A stretch of 12,541 nt of DNA from Elusimicrobiota bacterium (GTDB taxonomy: Bacteria; Elusimicrobiota; Elusimicrobia; UBA1565; UBA9628). The stretch is taken from assembly GCA_028871595.1 (NCBI GenBank), contig JAGWMT010000072.1:1-12541 (forward strand), read 5' to 3'. Within the stretch, counting starts at the first letter, position 1. Each line of letters opens with the position of its first letter. Shown one piece after another: positions 1-5,873 of this stretch. The notes below the pieces were generated by a model. It saw nothing but the letters and a program-made list of their open reading frames with translations. It did no database searches and was not told where the DNA came from. The position numbers were made by a program, and so were the translations under genes.

Positions 1-593
1 TCCCGCCAAGACAACTGGTGGACTTCCAGGTAAGACATCACTTCCGCGCGGGTGAGCGGCAGGAGGGGGCGGATCAGTTCCACTCCCGGGACCAGGGCGC
101 GGCGGGGGGCGATGCCGCCCAGGCCTTCCAGGCTGGTGCCGCGGAGCAAGTGGAGCAGCAGGCTTTCGGCCTGATCGTCGAGCTGATGGCCGGTGGCGAC
201 CGCGTCGAAGCGGCCGCGCCGGGCGCGGGCGGCCAGAGCCCTGTAGCGTTCGCGCCGGCCCGCGTCCTCCAGTCCCTGGCCGGCCCTGCGCGCGCGGCCG
301 CGCACGTCGGCGTTGATGACCGTCGTCTTCAGCCCCAGCCGCGCGCCCAGCGCGCGCACGAAGGCGGCGTCGCGTTCGGCGGCCTTTCCGCGCAGGCCGT
401 GATTGACGTGAAGCAGGGCGACGTCCAGGTCCTTGCGCCGAGACTGGACCGACAGCCAATGCGCCAGGCAAACGGAGTCGGGTCCTCCGGAAACGGCCGC
501 CAGCACGCGGCGGCCCGGGGGCAGAAGGGCGTGGGTCTTTTCGAAGGCGACCAGTTTGGACCAGACCCGGGCCGCGAATTCCTTGCGCCGCAT
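1..593 (-). CDS. tilS: tRNA(Ile)-lysidine synthase TilS, N-terminal 197 residues (cut by window edge)
   Basis: TilS is a cytoplasmic ATP-pyrophosphatase that joins lysine to C34 of the CAU-anticodon tRNA(Ile), so that it reads AUA instead of AUG. The frame reads MRRKEFAARVWSKL at its start and has the PP-loop SGGPDS at residues 35-40. It continues with HVNHGLRG (62-69), GHQLDDQAES (135-144) and LLRGTSLEGLGG (149-160), all hallmark blocks of the family. The last visible residues, YLEVHQLSWR, match the segment before the DPSN block, so the C-terminal part lies beyond base 1. The ATG at 593 is preceded by GGAGG five bases upstream. That site lies inside the last codons of the 74-aa membrane protein, whose stop ends one base before this ATG, which suggests coupling. 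The serine in QAES, where most members have threonine, is a mild variation. Confidence 0.95.
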   Translation of the reverse strand, partial: MRRKEFAARVWSKLVAFEKTHALLPPGRRVLAAVSGGPDSVCLAHWLSVQSRRKDLDVALLHVNHGLRGKAAERDAAFVRALGARLGLKTTVINADVRGRARRAGQGLEDAGRRERYRALAARARRGRFDAVATGHQLDDQAESLLLHLLRGTSLEGLGGIAPRRALVPGVELIRPLLPLTRAEVMSYLEVHQLSWR

Positions 594-594
594 C

Positions 595-819
595 TCAGCC
601 TCCGATGAAGAAAAAAGAACTGATGATGACGGCAACGGCCAGGCCGAAAGCGAGCAGAAGATTGCCCATGAGAATGACGACGCCGCGCCGGTTGATTCGG
701 GGCCCTTCGAAGCCCGTCGTTCCGGAGGGGTGTTCCTGAGAGCGGATCAGCTGGTATCCGGAAAAAGACGTGGCGAGGCCGGTGCCGACGCACACCCAGC
801 CCCAGGCCTTCCCGTTCAT
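595..819 (-). CDS. Small two-TM membrane protein, 74 aa (paralogue of the gene at 1120-1341)
   Basis: The family is not recognised. The 74-residue protein starts at an ATG (819) that overlaps the stop of the upstream 86-aa gene as ATGA. Its own stop lies one base before the tilS start. It has two hydrophobic segments, about residues 5-22 and 46-72, joined by a polar linker with basic residues (RINRR at 41-45), so two membrane passes are likely. It aligns with the 73-aa product at 1120-1341 over most of its length with one short gap. Shared features are the GL-type first helix followed by L(I/V)(R/K)xxE and GxTxF, and a second helix beginning GxLLLAxG. The two probably arose by duplication. 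A longer in-frame reading from 930 is arginine-rich, lies antisense of nothing coding but overlaps the 86-aa gene, and is rejected. Confidence 0.72.
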   Translation of the reverse strand: MNGKAWGWVCVGTGLATSFSGYQLIRSQEHPSGTTGFEGPRINRRGVVILMGNLLLAFGLAVAVIISSFFFIGG

Positions 820-1076
820 CGCGAAGTCAACGCCAAAAAGACCAGGAGACCGTCGACGATCGCGAGGAGCACCACGTCCACCCAGGGCCGAATCGTGAGT
901 CCCTTGAGCACGCGCGCGGCGCGGAGACAAAGCAGGATGACGACGCCCGCGTACAGAAACCCGTAAAGTCCCGCCGGATTGCCGTGCATCCCGATTTGAA
1001 CGGTGCGGGGGACAAGTGCGCCGACCGCGAGGATCGCGGGAAGATAGAGGATGAAGGCGATGAGTCTCGCGGCCAT
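816..1076 (-). CDS. Small hypothetical membrane protein, 86 aa
   Basis: The family is not recognised. Three hydrophobic segments are visible, about residues 4-22, 36-53 and 66-83, separated by short polar turns (VPRTVQIGMHGNP and RAARVLKGLTIRP), so it is probably an inner-membrane protein with three passes. The stop codon overlaps the next ATG by four bases (ATGA). It lies 43 bases downstream of the 73-aa gene. No Shine-Dalgarno sequence is visible before the ATG at 1076. Instead a TATCAT hexamer sits seven bases upstream, so the gene might also be read from its own leaderless-type promoter. It shows no clear resemblance to the two paralogous small proteins that flank it. Confidence 0.72.
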   Translation of the reverse strand: MAARLIAFILYLPAILAVGALVPRTVQIGMHGNPAGLYGFLYAGVVILLCLRAARVLKGLTIRPWVDVVLLAIVDGLLVFLALTSR

Positions 1077-1083
1077 TCGTGGG

Positions 1084-1089
1084 ATGATA
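1084..1089 (-). promoter_or_regulatory. Possible -10 element (TATCAT) just before the 86-aa gene
   Basis: On the minus strand TATCAT is followed by seven bases and then ATG (1076). The spacing is one base longer than in the four better examples on the plus strand. No -35 match or extended TG is seen. The absence of a ribosome binding site is the main argument for it. Confidence 0.3.
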
Positions 1090-1119
1090 ACTTTTTGGGG
1101 CGTCGGGCGTAGCGAAGCC

Positions 1120-1341
1120 TCAGCCCGCGAGGTAGGCCATCGGCGTCAGTATGAACGCGGCGAAAACGCCGCACGCGAGAAGGAGCCAGCCGAGGTAGTA
1201 AAGCAGAGCGCGGGGAGCCAGCAAGCTGATGAAGGCGGTTTCACCCGGTTTCTGTTCGTTCGCTTTGACCAACTTCCACCCGGCGGCGAAACCGGCGAGG
1301 CTGCCGATGGCGCTGATGACGAAGTATGGCGAAATTCTCAA
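1120..1341 (-). CDS. Small two-TM membrane protein, 73 aa, TTG start
   Basis: The family is not recognised. The reading frame becomes protein-like exactly where the upstream 605-aa gene stops: TTG at 1341 overlaps that TGA (TTGA), giving a product that begins (M)RISPYFVISAIG. Any ATG further upstream would read through the last coding part of the 605-aa gene and produce arginine-rich sequence typical of a wrong frame, so the TTG start with stop-start coupling is preferred. Two hydrophobic segments (about 5-23 and 46-68) flank a polar linker (KLVKANEQKPGET). It is a diverged paralogue of the 74-aa protein at 595-819. Close coupling to a secreted zincin-like protein suggests a membrane partner, anchor or protective protein for it, but this is inference only. 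Confidence 0.68.
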   Translation of the reverse strand: MRISPYFVISAIGSLAGFAAGWKLVKANEQKPGETAFISLLAPRALLYYLGWLLLACGVFAAFILTPMAYLAG

Positions 1342-3155
1342 GGCTTGCCGCTCCCGGCGGGCGGAACGGCCGCCGCGGCGTCCGGGGTGAGGGCGTCCGC
1401 CGCCATGCCTCCGATGGTGTTCATCCCCTCGCGGGCGATCGGTATGTTGAAGACGGGCAGAAGGCTCATTCCGATTTTGACCTGGCTGTCCCCTAAGCCT
1501 GAGAGCGCGCCGAAGACTTTCTGCCCGGTGCTGAATTTCCACTTGGGATTGGCGAGCATGGCCTGGGTGATCTCGCGGCTGTTCGCGGCGAGTTTCCCGG
1601 CATAATTGCTCCCAGGGGTCAGACCCAAGAAACCCGAGCTGCGAAGAGCCTGCGCCTCGTATTGCGCGTAATGAGCTTCCTCGAAACGTTGGGCGAGTTT
1701 AAGGGCTTGATTGATTTCCTCCGGAGCGAGGGACGAGATGGGCCGTCCCTTCGCGACGATCTCCAGCGCGCTCGCGCGTGTCACGAACATCTGGTGCGCG
1801 TGGGCGAATTCATGCGCTTCGCCGACGATGGGATTATAGACGATCTTGCTTTCCTTCGAAATCCAATTGGCTTGGCCGATCTTGCCGCCGCGCTCCACGG
1901 TGAGCACCCCCGGAAACTCCTTCGCCGCATATTCGTTGAGCGCGGTCGTCGCGGCCTTGAAGTCCCGCCCGCCGCCGGTGAGAGCGGGTTTCAGGGCTTC
2001 GGAAATTTGGGTGGAATGCTCGGCGACCAACTGCGCGGTTTCCTTGCCGGCGGCCGTGATTCCATCGACGACGATGGGCTTTTCGAACACCTGCACTCCT
2101 CGGACAACCTTGCCCGCTCCGCCGATCCCGACGAAATTCGCGGCGAACATGGCGCTGTTTCCCGCCAGCTTCGTGATTTCCCACGCTTTGCGCCCCATGC
2201 TCACGTCGTCGCTCGCGCTCACGTAGCCGACGCGTGCCGCGCTGTCCTCGACCTCGCCTAAGCCGCTGACGGCCAGCAGTCCTCGGTTGAAATACGCGTA
2301 CCCGCGCCACAGAGGATTGCTGTTTTTATCCTGCGATTCGGCCACCCAAAAGCTCTGCGCCTGCCGGACTCGGCCGGGATGGTCTTTGATGGCCTGTTCG
2401 GCGTCGCTCAGTATCTTCTGCTGCTTCTGATCCTTGGTGAGCGGCGGGGGTGGAGGATTGGCGACGAGGCGGCGGAGAATGTCGGCCTGCGCCTGCGGGA
2501 TCGCATTGAGTTCGGCGATTTGTCGGGCCGTCAGCACGCGACGTTGCCCCCCGGCGAAAACCGCGACGCCATCGGCGCCCTGCGTGACCGTTTTCGTTCG
2601 CCCCAAGGCTTCCGCCATGGCGAGCGCCTTGGGCTCGAGTTTCTTTCGGATTTCGAGCGACGTTTGATTGTTCGCCAAAAGCTTCGCCAACGCGACGCGT
2701 TCGACTTCTTGGTTCGCCTCTCCGGAGGCTTTCGGACCGCGCGGGTCGCGAAGACGGGGCTTCTCCTTGGGCAAATAATTCTCTCTCGCGGCCGCGATGT
2801 CCGGACCTTTGAGGCCGAGCTTGCCGGCAACGACTTCGACCTTTCCGCGGTAAAGCTGGATGTCCGCCGGATCCGTGCACGGAAGATTGCAGCCGAGCTG
2901 GATTTCTTTCGCGGCATCGATCACGCTTCGGATCGCCGCGTCGCTTTGCGCCTGCGCGGGATCGGTCGGAGCCGGAAGTTTGAACGCCGATTCCAGAGTC
3001 GGTTGACCTTGTTTGTGAGTCAGGTAGGCTTGACGGATTTTCGTCAGCGCCTGGGCATAGGCGTCGGGCGAACCGACGGCAGGCGCTCCGGGAGCCGGAG
3101 CCGCGAAGACCGGGGCTGTGAACGAGAGCGCAATTGCGGCGGCGAGGGAGATCAT
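1338..3155 (-). CDS. Secreted 605-aa protein with HEFAH zincin-like motif, function unknown
   Basis: The N-terminus is a signal peptide (hydrophobic residues 2-17, likely cleavage after VFA at 18), followed by an Ala/Pro-rich stretch. The export is inferred to the periplasm or beyond. A CNLPC pair (89-93) could form a disulfide. Residues 100-290 are charged and helical-looking, with a PPPPP run at 234-238. Residues 331-348 are Gly/Ala-rich and hydrophobic. Near the C-terminus, a segment reading KIVYNPIVGEAHEFAHAHQ contains HEFAH at 448-452, a match to the HExxH zinc site. E492, E493 or E500 could give the third ligand. The layout resembles the zincin-like metallopeptidase domains at the ends of bacterial polymorphic toxins, but no family is recognised. 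ATG 3155 is chosen because it follows the promoter at 3190-3218 by a 28-base leader with GGAG. The frame stays open to 3737, but only as antisense of the acetyltransferase. Confidence 0.8.
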   Translation of the reverse strand: MISLAAAIALSFTAPVFAAPAPGAPAVGSPDAYAQALTKIRQAYLTHKQGQPTLESAFKLPAPTDPAQAQSDAAIRSVIDAAKEIQLGCNLPCTDPADIQLYRGKVEVVAGKLGLKGPDIAAARENYLPKEKPRLRDPRGPKASGEANQEVERVALAKLLANNQTSLEIRKKLEPKALAMAEALGRTKTVTQGADGVAVFAGGQRRVLTARQIAELNAIPQAQADILRRLVANPPPPPLTKDQKQQKILSDAEQAIKDHPGRVRQAQSFWVAESQDKNSNPLWRGYAYFNRGLLAVSGLGEVEDSAARVGYVSASDDVSMGRKAWEITKLAGNSAMFAANFVGIGGAGKVVRGVQVFEKPIVVDGITAAGKETAQLVAEHSTQISEALKPALTGGGRDFKAATTALNEYAAKEFPGVLTVERGGKIGQANWISKESKIVYNPIVGEAHEFAHAHQMFVTRASALEIVAKGRPISSLAPEEINQALKLAQRFEEAHYAQYEAQALRSSGFLGLTPGSNYAGKLAANSREITQAMLANPKWKFSTGQKVFGALSGLGDSQVKIGMSLLPVFNIPIAREGMNTIGGMAADALTPDAAAAVPPAGSGKP

Positions 3156-3189
3156 TGGGGTGGCCGCTCCGATACGACCCGTCTCCTCG

Positions 3190-3218
3190 ATTATGGCCCC
3201 CGAGACTGGCTTTGTCAA
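3190..3218 (-). promoter_or_regulatory. Sigma70-type promoter driving the leftward 605-aa gene cluster
   Basis: On the minus strand a perfect -35 TTGACA (3213-3218) is followed by exactly 17 bases and CATAAT (3190-3195), one mismatch from consensus. Transcription should start near 3183, about 28 bases before ATG 3155. The -35 box lies in one arm of the inverted repeat at 3212-3235. It probably serves the whole series down to tilS. Confidence 0.75.
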
Positions 3219-3235
3219 GGGGACCCCCTTGACAA
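3212..3235. repeat. Perfect 11-bp inverted repeat between divergent genes
   Basis: The arms TTGTCAAGGGG (3212-3222) and CCCCTTGACAA (3225-3235) are perfectly complementary around a two-base centre. Each arm carries TTGACA on the outward-facing strand. The left arm supplies the -35 of the leftward promoter. The right arm has no good -10 at 16-18 bases (TAGTGC at 17). The site could be an operator for a dimeric regulator controlling both directions, or a shared promoter element. Confidence 0.7.
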
Positions 3236-3254
3236 GAATCGCCGCGCGGGATAG

Positions 3255-3263
3255 TGCTAAAAT
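3255..3263 (+). promoter_or_regulatory. Extended -10 (TGCTAAAAT), leaderless-type promoter of the GNAT gene
   Basis: TG at 3255-3256 and TAAAAT at 3258-3263 form an extended -10. The ATG begins at 3270 after exactly six bases, where transcription start is expected. No Shine-Dalgarno sequence is present. The TTGACA at 3229-3234 is 23 bases away, too far to be an ordinary -35. Confidence 0.6.
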
Positions 3264-3269
3264 CCGCCC

Positions 3270-3770
3270 ATGGCCGCGATCCGACCCGCGCGAGAAGAGG
3301 ACCTCCCCGCCGTCACCGCCATCTACAACGAGGCGGTCGAGCGCACCACCGGCACCTTCGACACCGAACCCAAGACCTTGGACCAGACGGCGGCATGGTT
3401 CCGGAGCCACGGCGAGGCCCATCCCGTCCTGGCGGCGGAGGAAGACGGCCGCGTTGTCGCCTGGGCGTCGCTGAGCCCATGGTCCGACCGCTGCGCGTAC
3501 GCGCGCAGCGTCGAGGTCTCGGTGTACGTGGAGATCCCCGCCCGGGGGCGCGGGATCGCGGGCGAGCTGCTCGACGAACTGCTGCGGCGGGGCCGCGCCG
3601 CCGGCGTGAAGCAGGCCCTGGCGCGGATCACCCAGGACAACGAGGCCAGCCTGCGCCTGCACGCGCGGCGCGGTTTCGTGGAGGTCGGACACTTGCGCCG
3701 CGTCGGCGAGAAATTCGGACGGGTGCTGGACGTCCACATCCTTCAGCTGTCGTTGGAGGGGGGGCGGTGA
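3270..3770 (+). CDS. GNAT N-acetyltransferase, phosphinothricin/methionine sulfoximine acetyltransferase-like
   Basis: A complete 166-aa GNAT enzyme, which moves an acetyl group from acetyl-CoA to an amine. The N-terminus MAAIRPAREEDLPAVTAIYNEAV and the following TGTFDTEP block are typical of the Pat/Bar/MddA branch, which acetylates phosphinothricin, methionine sulfoximine or related amino acids. The acetyl-CoA-binding motif A is VSVYVEIPARGRGIAGELLD (residues 83-102), with RGRGIA in the pyrophosphate loop. Motif B includes NEASLRLHARRGF and VGHLRRVGEKFGR. The length is normal for the branch. The gene starts divergently from the 605-aa gene, apparently on a leaderless transcript. Its TGA overlaps the GTG of the TPR gene by four bases, so the two are co-translated. 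The true substrate cannot be read from sequence. Confidence 0.9.
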   Translation: MAAIRPAREEDLPAVTAIYNEAVERTTGTFDTEPKTLDQTAAWFRSHGEAHPVLAAEEDGRVVAWASLSPWSDRCAYARSVEVSVYVEIPARGRGIAGELLDELLRRGRAAGVKQALARITQDNEASLRLHARRGFVEVGHLRRVGEKFGRVLDVHILQLSLEGGR

Positions 3771-4753
3771 GGTTTCTTCTCGCGGGGCTGCTGGCCGCCG
3801 GCGCGGCGGGGAAGGCCCTGGCCGTTCGGCCCGCGGACGCTTCGGAGGACGCGCTGCGCGAATCGGTCCTGCGCCTGGCCGCGGGGGACGTCGCCGGGGC
3901 GGAACTGTCGGCGCGCGAGTCGGTCGAGGCCGATCCCGGCAACGTCCGCGCCCTGCAGCAATTGGCCCGCGCGGCGAACGCCTCGTTGGATTTCGACGAG
4001 GCCGAGGGAGCGGCCACGCGCGCGCTCGCGCTGACCGACCCGACCCCGGCTCTTCTTTGCCTGCGCTCGGAGGCGCGGTCCGGCCGCGGCGACTACCAGG
4101 GCGCGCTTCAGGACGCCGATCAGGCGGCCCGCCTCAATCCCGCCAGCGGCCAGGCCGCGCTGCGCGCGGCCGTCGCCAAGGAGGGCCTACGTCGCTCCCC
4201 GGAGGAAACGTTGGCTCAGTACGCCCGGGCCGCCGAGTTGGACGCGTCCCTGGCGCCGCTCCGGGACGCGGCCGAATCGCGGCTCAACTCTCCGTCGCGA
4301 CCCCGGGCCGGATTGGGAGCGCTGATCGGGCTGTTGGGATTGGCCGCCGTGGGCGGCTGGGGCTGGGGGCGCCTGCGCCGGACCCCTGAGCCCGCCTCGG
4401 CGCCCGCGCCGGCTCCCGCCGTCCTCCTCGGAACTGGGCGCATGTCCCCGCGCGACGCGGCGCGCGCGCTGGCCGCGGCGGCGCCGTCGGCCTCCGATCC
4501 GGAGTCGGCCCGGGTCCTGGCGGAGTCGCTGTACGAGCGTCTGACCGGCCGACCGGCTTTCCCCGCGGAGGAAGCGGCCATCGCGCGCAGCTTGGGACGC
4601 TTCGTTCCTCCCTCTGCTGCGGCCGATGGTCTGCCCGTGGGCATCGACGCGTTCTTCGCTCGCGCGCTGGCGCCCGAGGCGTCGCGTCGCTTCCGCAACG
4701 GCGCCGAGCTTCTGGGGGCTTTCCGTAGCCTGGCGGACCCCGCCGTCGAGTAA
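3767..4753 (+). CDS. Exported TPR protein with one TM helix and a degenerate Ser/Thr kinase C-lobe tail
   Basis: GTG 3767 is chosen because it overlaps the acetyltransferase stop (GTGA), follows a GGAGGGGGG ribosome site, and opens a signal-like sequence (MRFLLAGLLAAGAAGKALA, residues 1-19). The 328-aa product has about four TPR-like helix pairs at 30-170 (for example ALQDADQAARLNP at 113-125), a TM helix at 182-200, and a Pro/Ala linker at 207-218. Its tail from about 243 reads ARVLAESLYERLTGRPAF, then GIDAFFARAL and RRFRNGAELLGAF. This matches subdomains IX to XI of Hanks-type kinases (LYELLTGRPPF, then LxxALxxxPxxRF). The nucleotide loop, catalytic loop and DFG are all absent, so it cannot be an active kinase. 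TPRs should lie outside and the tail in the cytoplasm. It is probably a scaffold, but no partner is known. Confidence 0.78.
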   Translation: MRFLLAGLLAAGAAGKALAVRPADASEDALRESVLRLAAGDVAGAELSARESVEADPGNVRALQQLARAANASLDFDEAEGAATRALALTDPTPALLCLRSEARSGRGDYQGALQDADQAARLNPASGQAALRAAVAKEGLRRSPEETLAQYARAAELDASLAPLRDAAESRLNSPSRPRAGLGALIGLLGLAAVGGWGWGRLRRTPEPASAPAPAPAVLLGTGRMSPRDAARALAAAAPSASDPESARVLAESLYERLTGRPAFPAEEAAIARSLGRFVPPSAAADGLPVGIDAFFARALAPEASRRFRNGAELLGAFRSLADPAVE

Positions 4754-4758
4754 GGATT

Positions 4759-4767
4759 TGATACGAT
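4759..4767 (+). promoter_or_regulatory. Extended -10 (TGATACGAT), leaderless-type promoter of the ATPase gene
   Basis: TG at 4759-4760 and TACGAT at 4762-4767 are followed by exactly six bases and the GTG start at 4774. No ribosome binding site lies at usable distance (AAGGA is about 19 bases upstream). The element begins just after the TPR gene's TAA. Confidence 0.58.
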
Positions 4768-4773
4768 TCGGCC

Positions 4774-5829
4774 GTGCCCGAAATTGAAAAGCTGATCGCC
4801 GTCTTCGCGGACCCTGGCGTCATCGAACTGATGATCAACGACGACGGGGCGGTGTACGTCGAGCGTTCCGGGGCTCGTCTGGAGCCGGTCCAAATCCGCC
4901 CGACGGCGCAGGACATCCTGGCGTTCGTCCGGGGGGTGGTGGGGACGCCGGAGGATTTCGGCCCCAAGCGTCCTTACGCCGACCTCACGGCCACCGACGG
5001 CTCGCGCATTCATGTCGTCGCGCCCCCTCTCGTGCAGGGCCTGACCGTGACGGTGCGCAAGCGCCCGCACCAGCGGCCGAACCTGAAGCAACTCGCGGAC
5101 GGCGGAACGCTCTCGGCGAACTGCGCCGGTTTTCTGGATTACTGCGTCCAGCAAAAGATGAACATCATGGTCGTGGGCGGCACAAGCTCCGGCAAGACGA
5201 CCATGCTGGCCGCCTTGGCCGGGCGTATCGATCCGGCTCAGCGCATCCTGGTCCTCGAGGACACTCCCGAACTGACCTTGACCCAGCCGCACGCGCTTTA
5301 TCTGCGCACGCGCCTGCGCGACTCCGCCGGACTTCCCGACGTGACCTTGCGCGAACTGGTGGTCAACGTCCTGCGCATGCGGCCCGACCGCGTGATCGTG
5401 GGAGAGACGCGCGGTCCGGAGGCCGCCGACATGCTCCAGGCCATGAACGTGGGCCAGGACGGCATGATGACGACTTTGCACGCGAACTCGGCGCGCGAGG
5501 CCATCGCGCGGCTGGAGACCTTGGTCCTGCAGTCGGGCCTGGACATGCCGCTGCGGGCCGTGCGCCAGAACATCGTCAGCTCGGTGGACTTCATTGTGTT
5601 CATGGCGCGGCTGGCCGACGGCACACGGCACGTCGTGCAGGTCAGCGAGATCACCGGCATGGAGCAGGAGATCGTGACCATGGCCGATTTGTTCCAGCTG
5701 GACCTGCGCCGGGGAACGGTCGGCCTGGAGGCGAAGCTGCGGGCATCGGGCGGAATGCCCCGTTTTTACGAGCGGTTGCGGCGGCAGGGCGTCGAGCCGC
5801 CGCTGCAGTTCTTCAGCAAGGATTCTTGA
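4774..5829 (+). CDS. Solitary CpaF/TadA/VirB11-type secretion ATPase
   Basis: A 351-aa hexameric secretion ATPase of the GspE/VirB11 superfamily, closest in appearance to CpaF/TadA of Tad pili. The N-terminal domain (1-110) has the ELMINDDGAVYVE start and an LTATDGSRIHVVAPP block. Walker A is GGTSSGKTT (135-143). The Asp box is ILVLEDTPEL (158-167), the Walker B region is RVIVGETRG (206-214), and the His box is MTTLHANS (232-239). A C-terminal strand (VSEITGMEQE) is as in CpaF. It is shorter than typical CpaF (over 400 aa) because the extra N-terminal region is missing. No TadB/TadC, pilin or VirB genes are seen next to it, so it either works with components encoded elsewhere or has another role. 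A receiver-only protein follows. GTG start with leaderless-type promoter. Confidence 0.9.
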   Translation: MPEIEKLIAVFADPGVIELMINDDGAVYVERSGARLEPVQIRPTAQDILAFVRGVVGTPEDFGPKRPYADLTATDGSRIHVVAPPLVQGLTVTVRKRPHQRPNLKQLADGGTLSANCAGFLDYCVQQKMNIMVVGGTSSGKTTMLAALAGRIDPAQRILVLEDTPELTLTQPHALYLRTRLRDSAGLPDVTLRELVVNVLRMRPDRVIVGETRGPEAADMLQAMNVGQDGMMTTLHANSAREAIARLETLVLQSGLDMPLRAVRQNIVSSVDFIVFMARLADGTRHVVQVSEITGMEQEIVTMADLFQLDLRRGTVGLEAKLRASGGMPRFYERLRRQGVEPPLQFFSKDS

Positions 5830-5854
5830 CGGTCCGGGAGGGAATTGATACCCT
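5826..5854 (+). promoter_or_regulatory. Promoter of the response regulator gene
   Basis: TTGACG (5826-5831) overlaps the ATPase stop codon. After 17 bases comes TACCCT (5849-5854), with TG of an extended -10 at 5846-5847. Start near 5861 would leave a 13-base leader containing AAGGAG before ATG 5874. Confidence 0.55.
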
Positions 5855-5859
5855 CCCGG
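5834..5859. repeat. 9-bp inverted repeat over the -10 of the response regulator promoter
   Basis: CCGGGAGGG (5834-5842) and CCCTCCCGG (5851-5859) are perfectly complementary across an eight-base AT-rich loop. There is no T-run after it, which argues against an intrinsic terminator. Covering the -10 fits an operator, or a hairpin in transcripts reading in from the ATPase gene. Confidence 0.6.
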
Positions 5860-5873
5860 CGGAAGGAGAACCC

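Noticed and set aside
597..930. 111-residue version of the 74-aa membrane protein starting at 930
   Set aside because: Its first 37 residues overlap the 86-aa membrane gene in another frame and are arginine-rich. The ATGA-coupled start at 819 is better.
3156..3737. Longer start of the 605-aa gene, giving about 799 residues
   Set aside because: The added part is antisense of the acetyltransferase gene and promoter region, lacks protein-like sequence, and would bury the signal peptide behind 194 residues.
3254..3766. Longer start of the TPR gene, giving 499 residues
   Set aside because: The extra part is the arginine-rich +1 frame of the acetyltransferase. GTG 3767 with a ribosome site and signal peptide is far better.
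4216..5631. 471-residue open frame on the minus strand
   Set aside because: It is antisense of the CpaF-like ATPase and TPR genes, is rich in His, Arg and Gly as expected from shadow frames in GC-rich DNA, and has no domain pattern.
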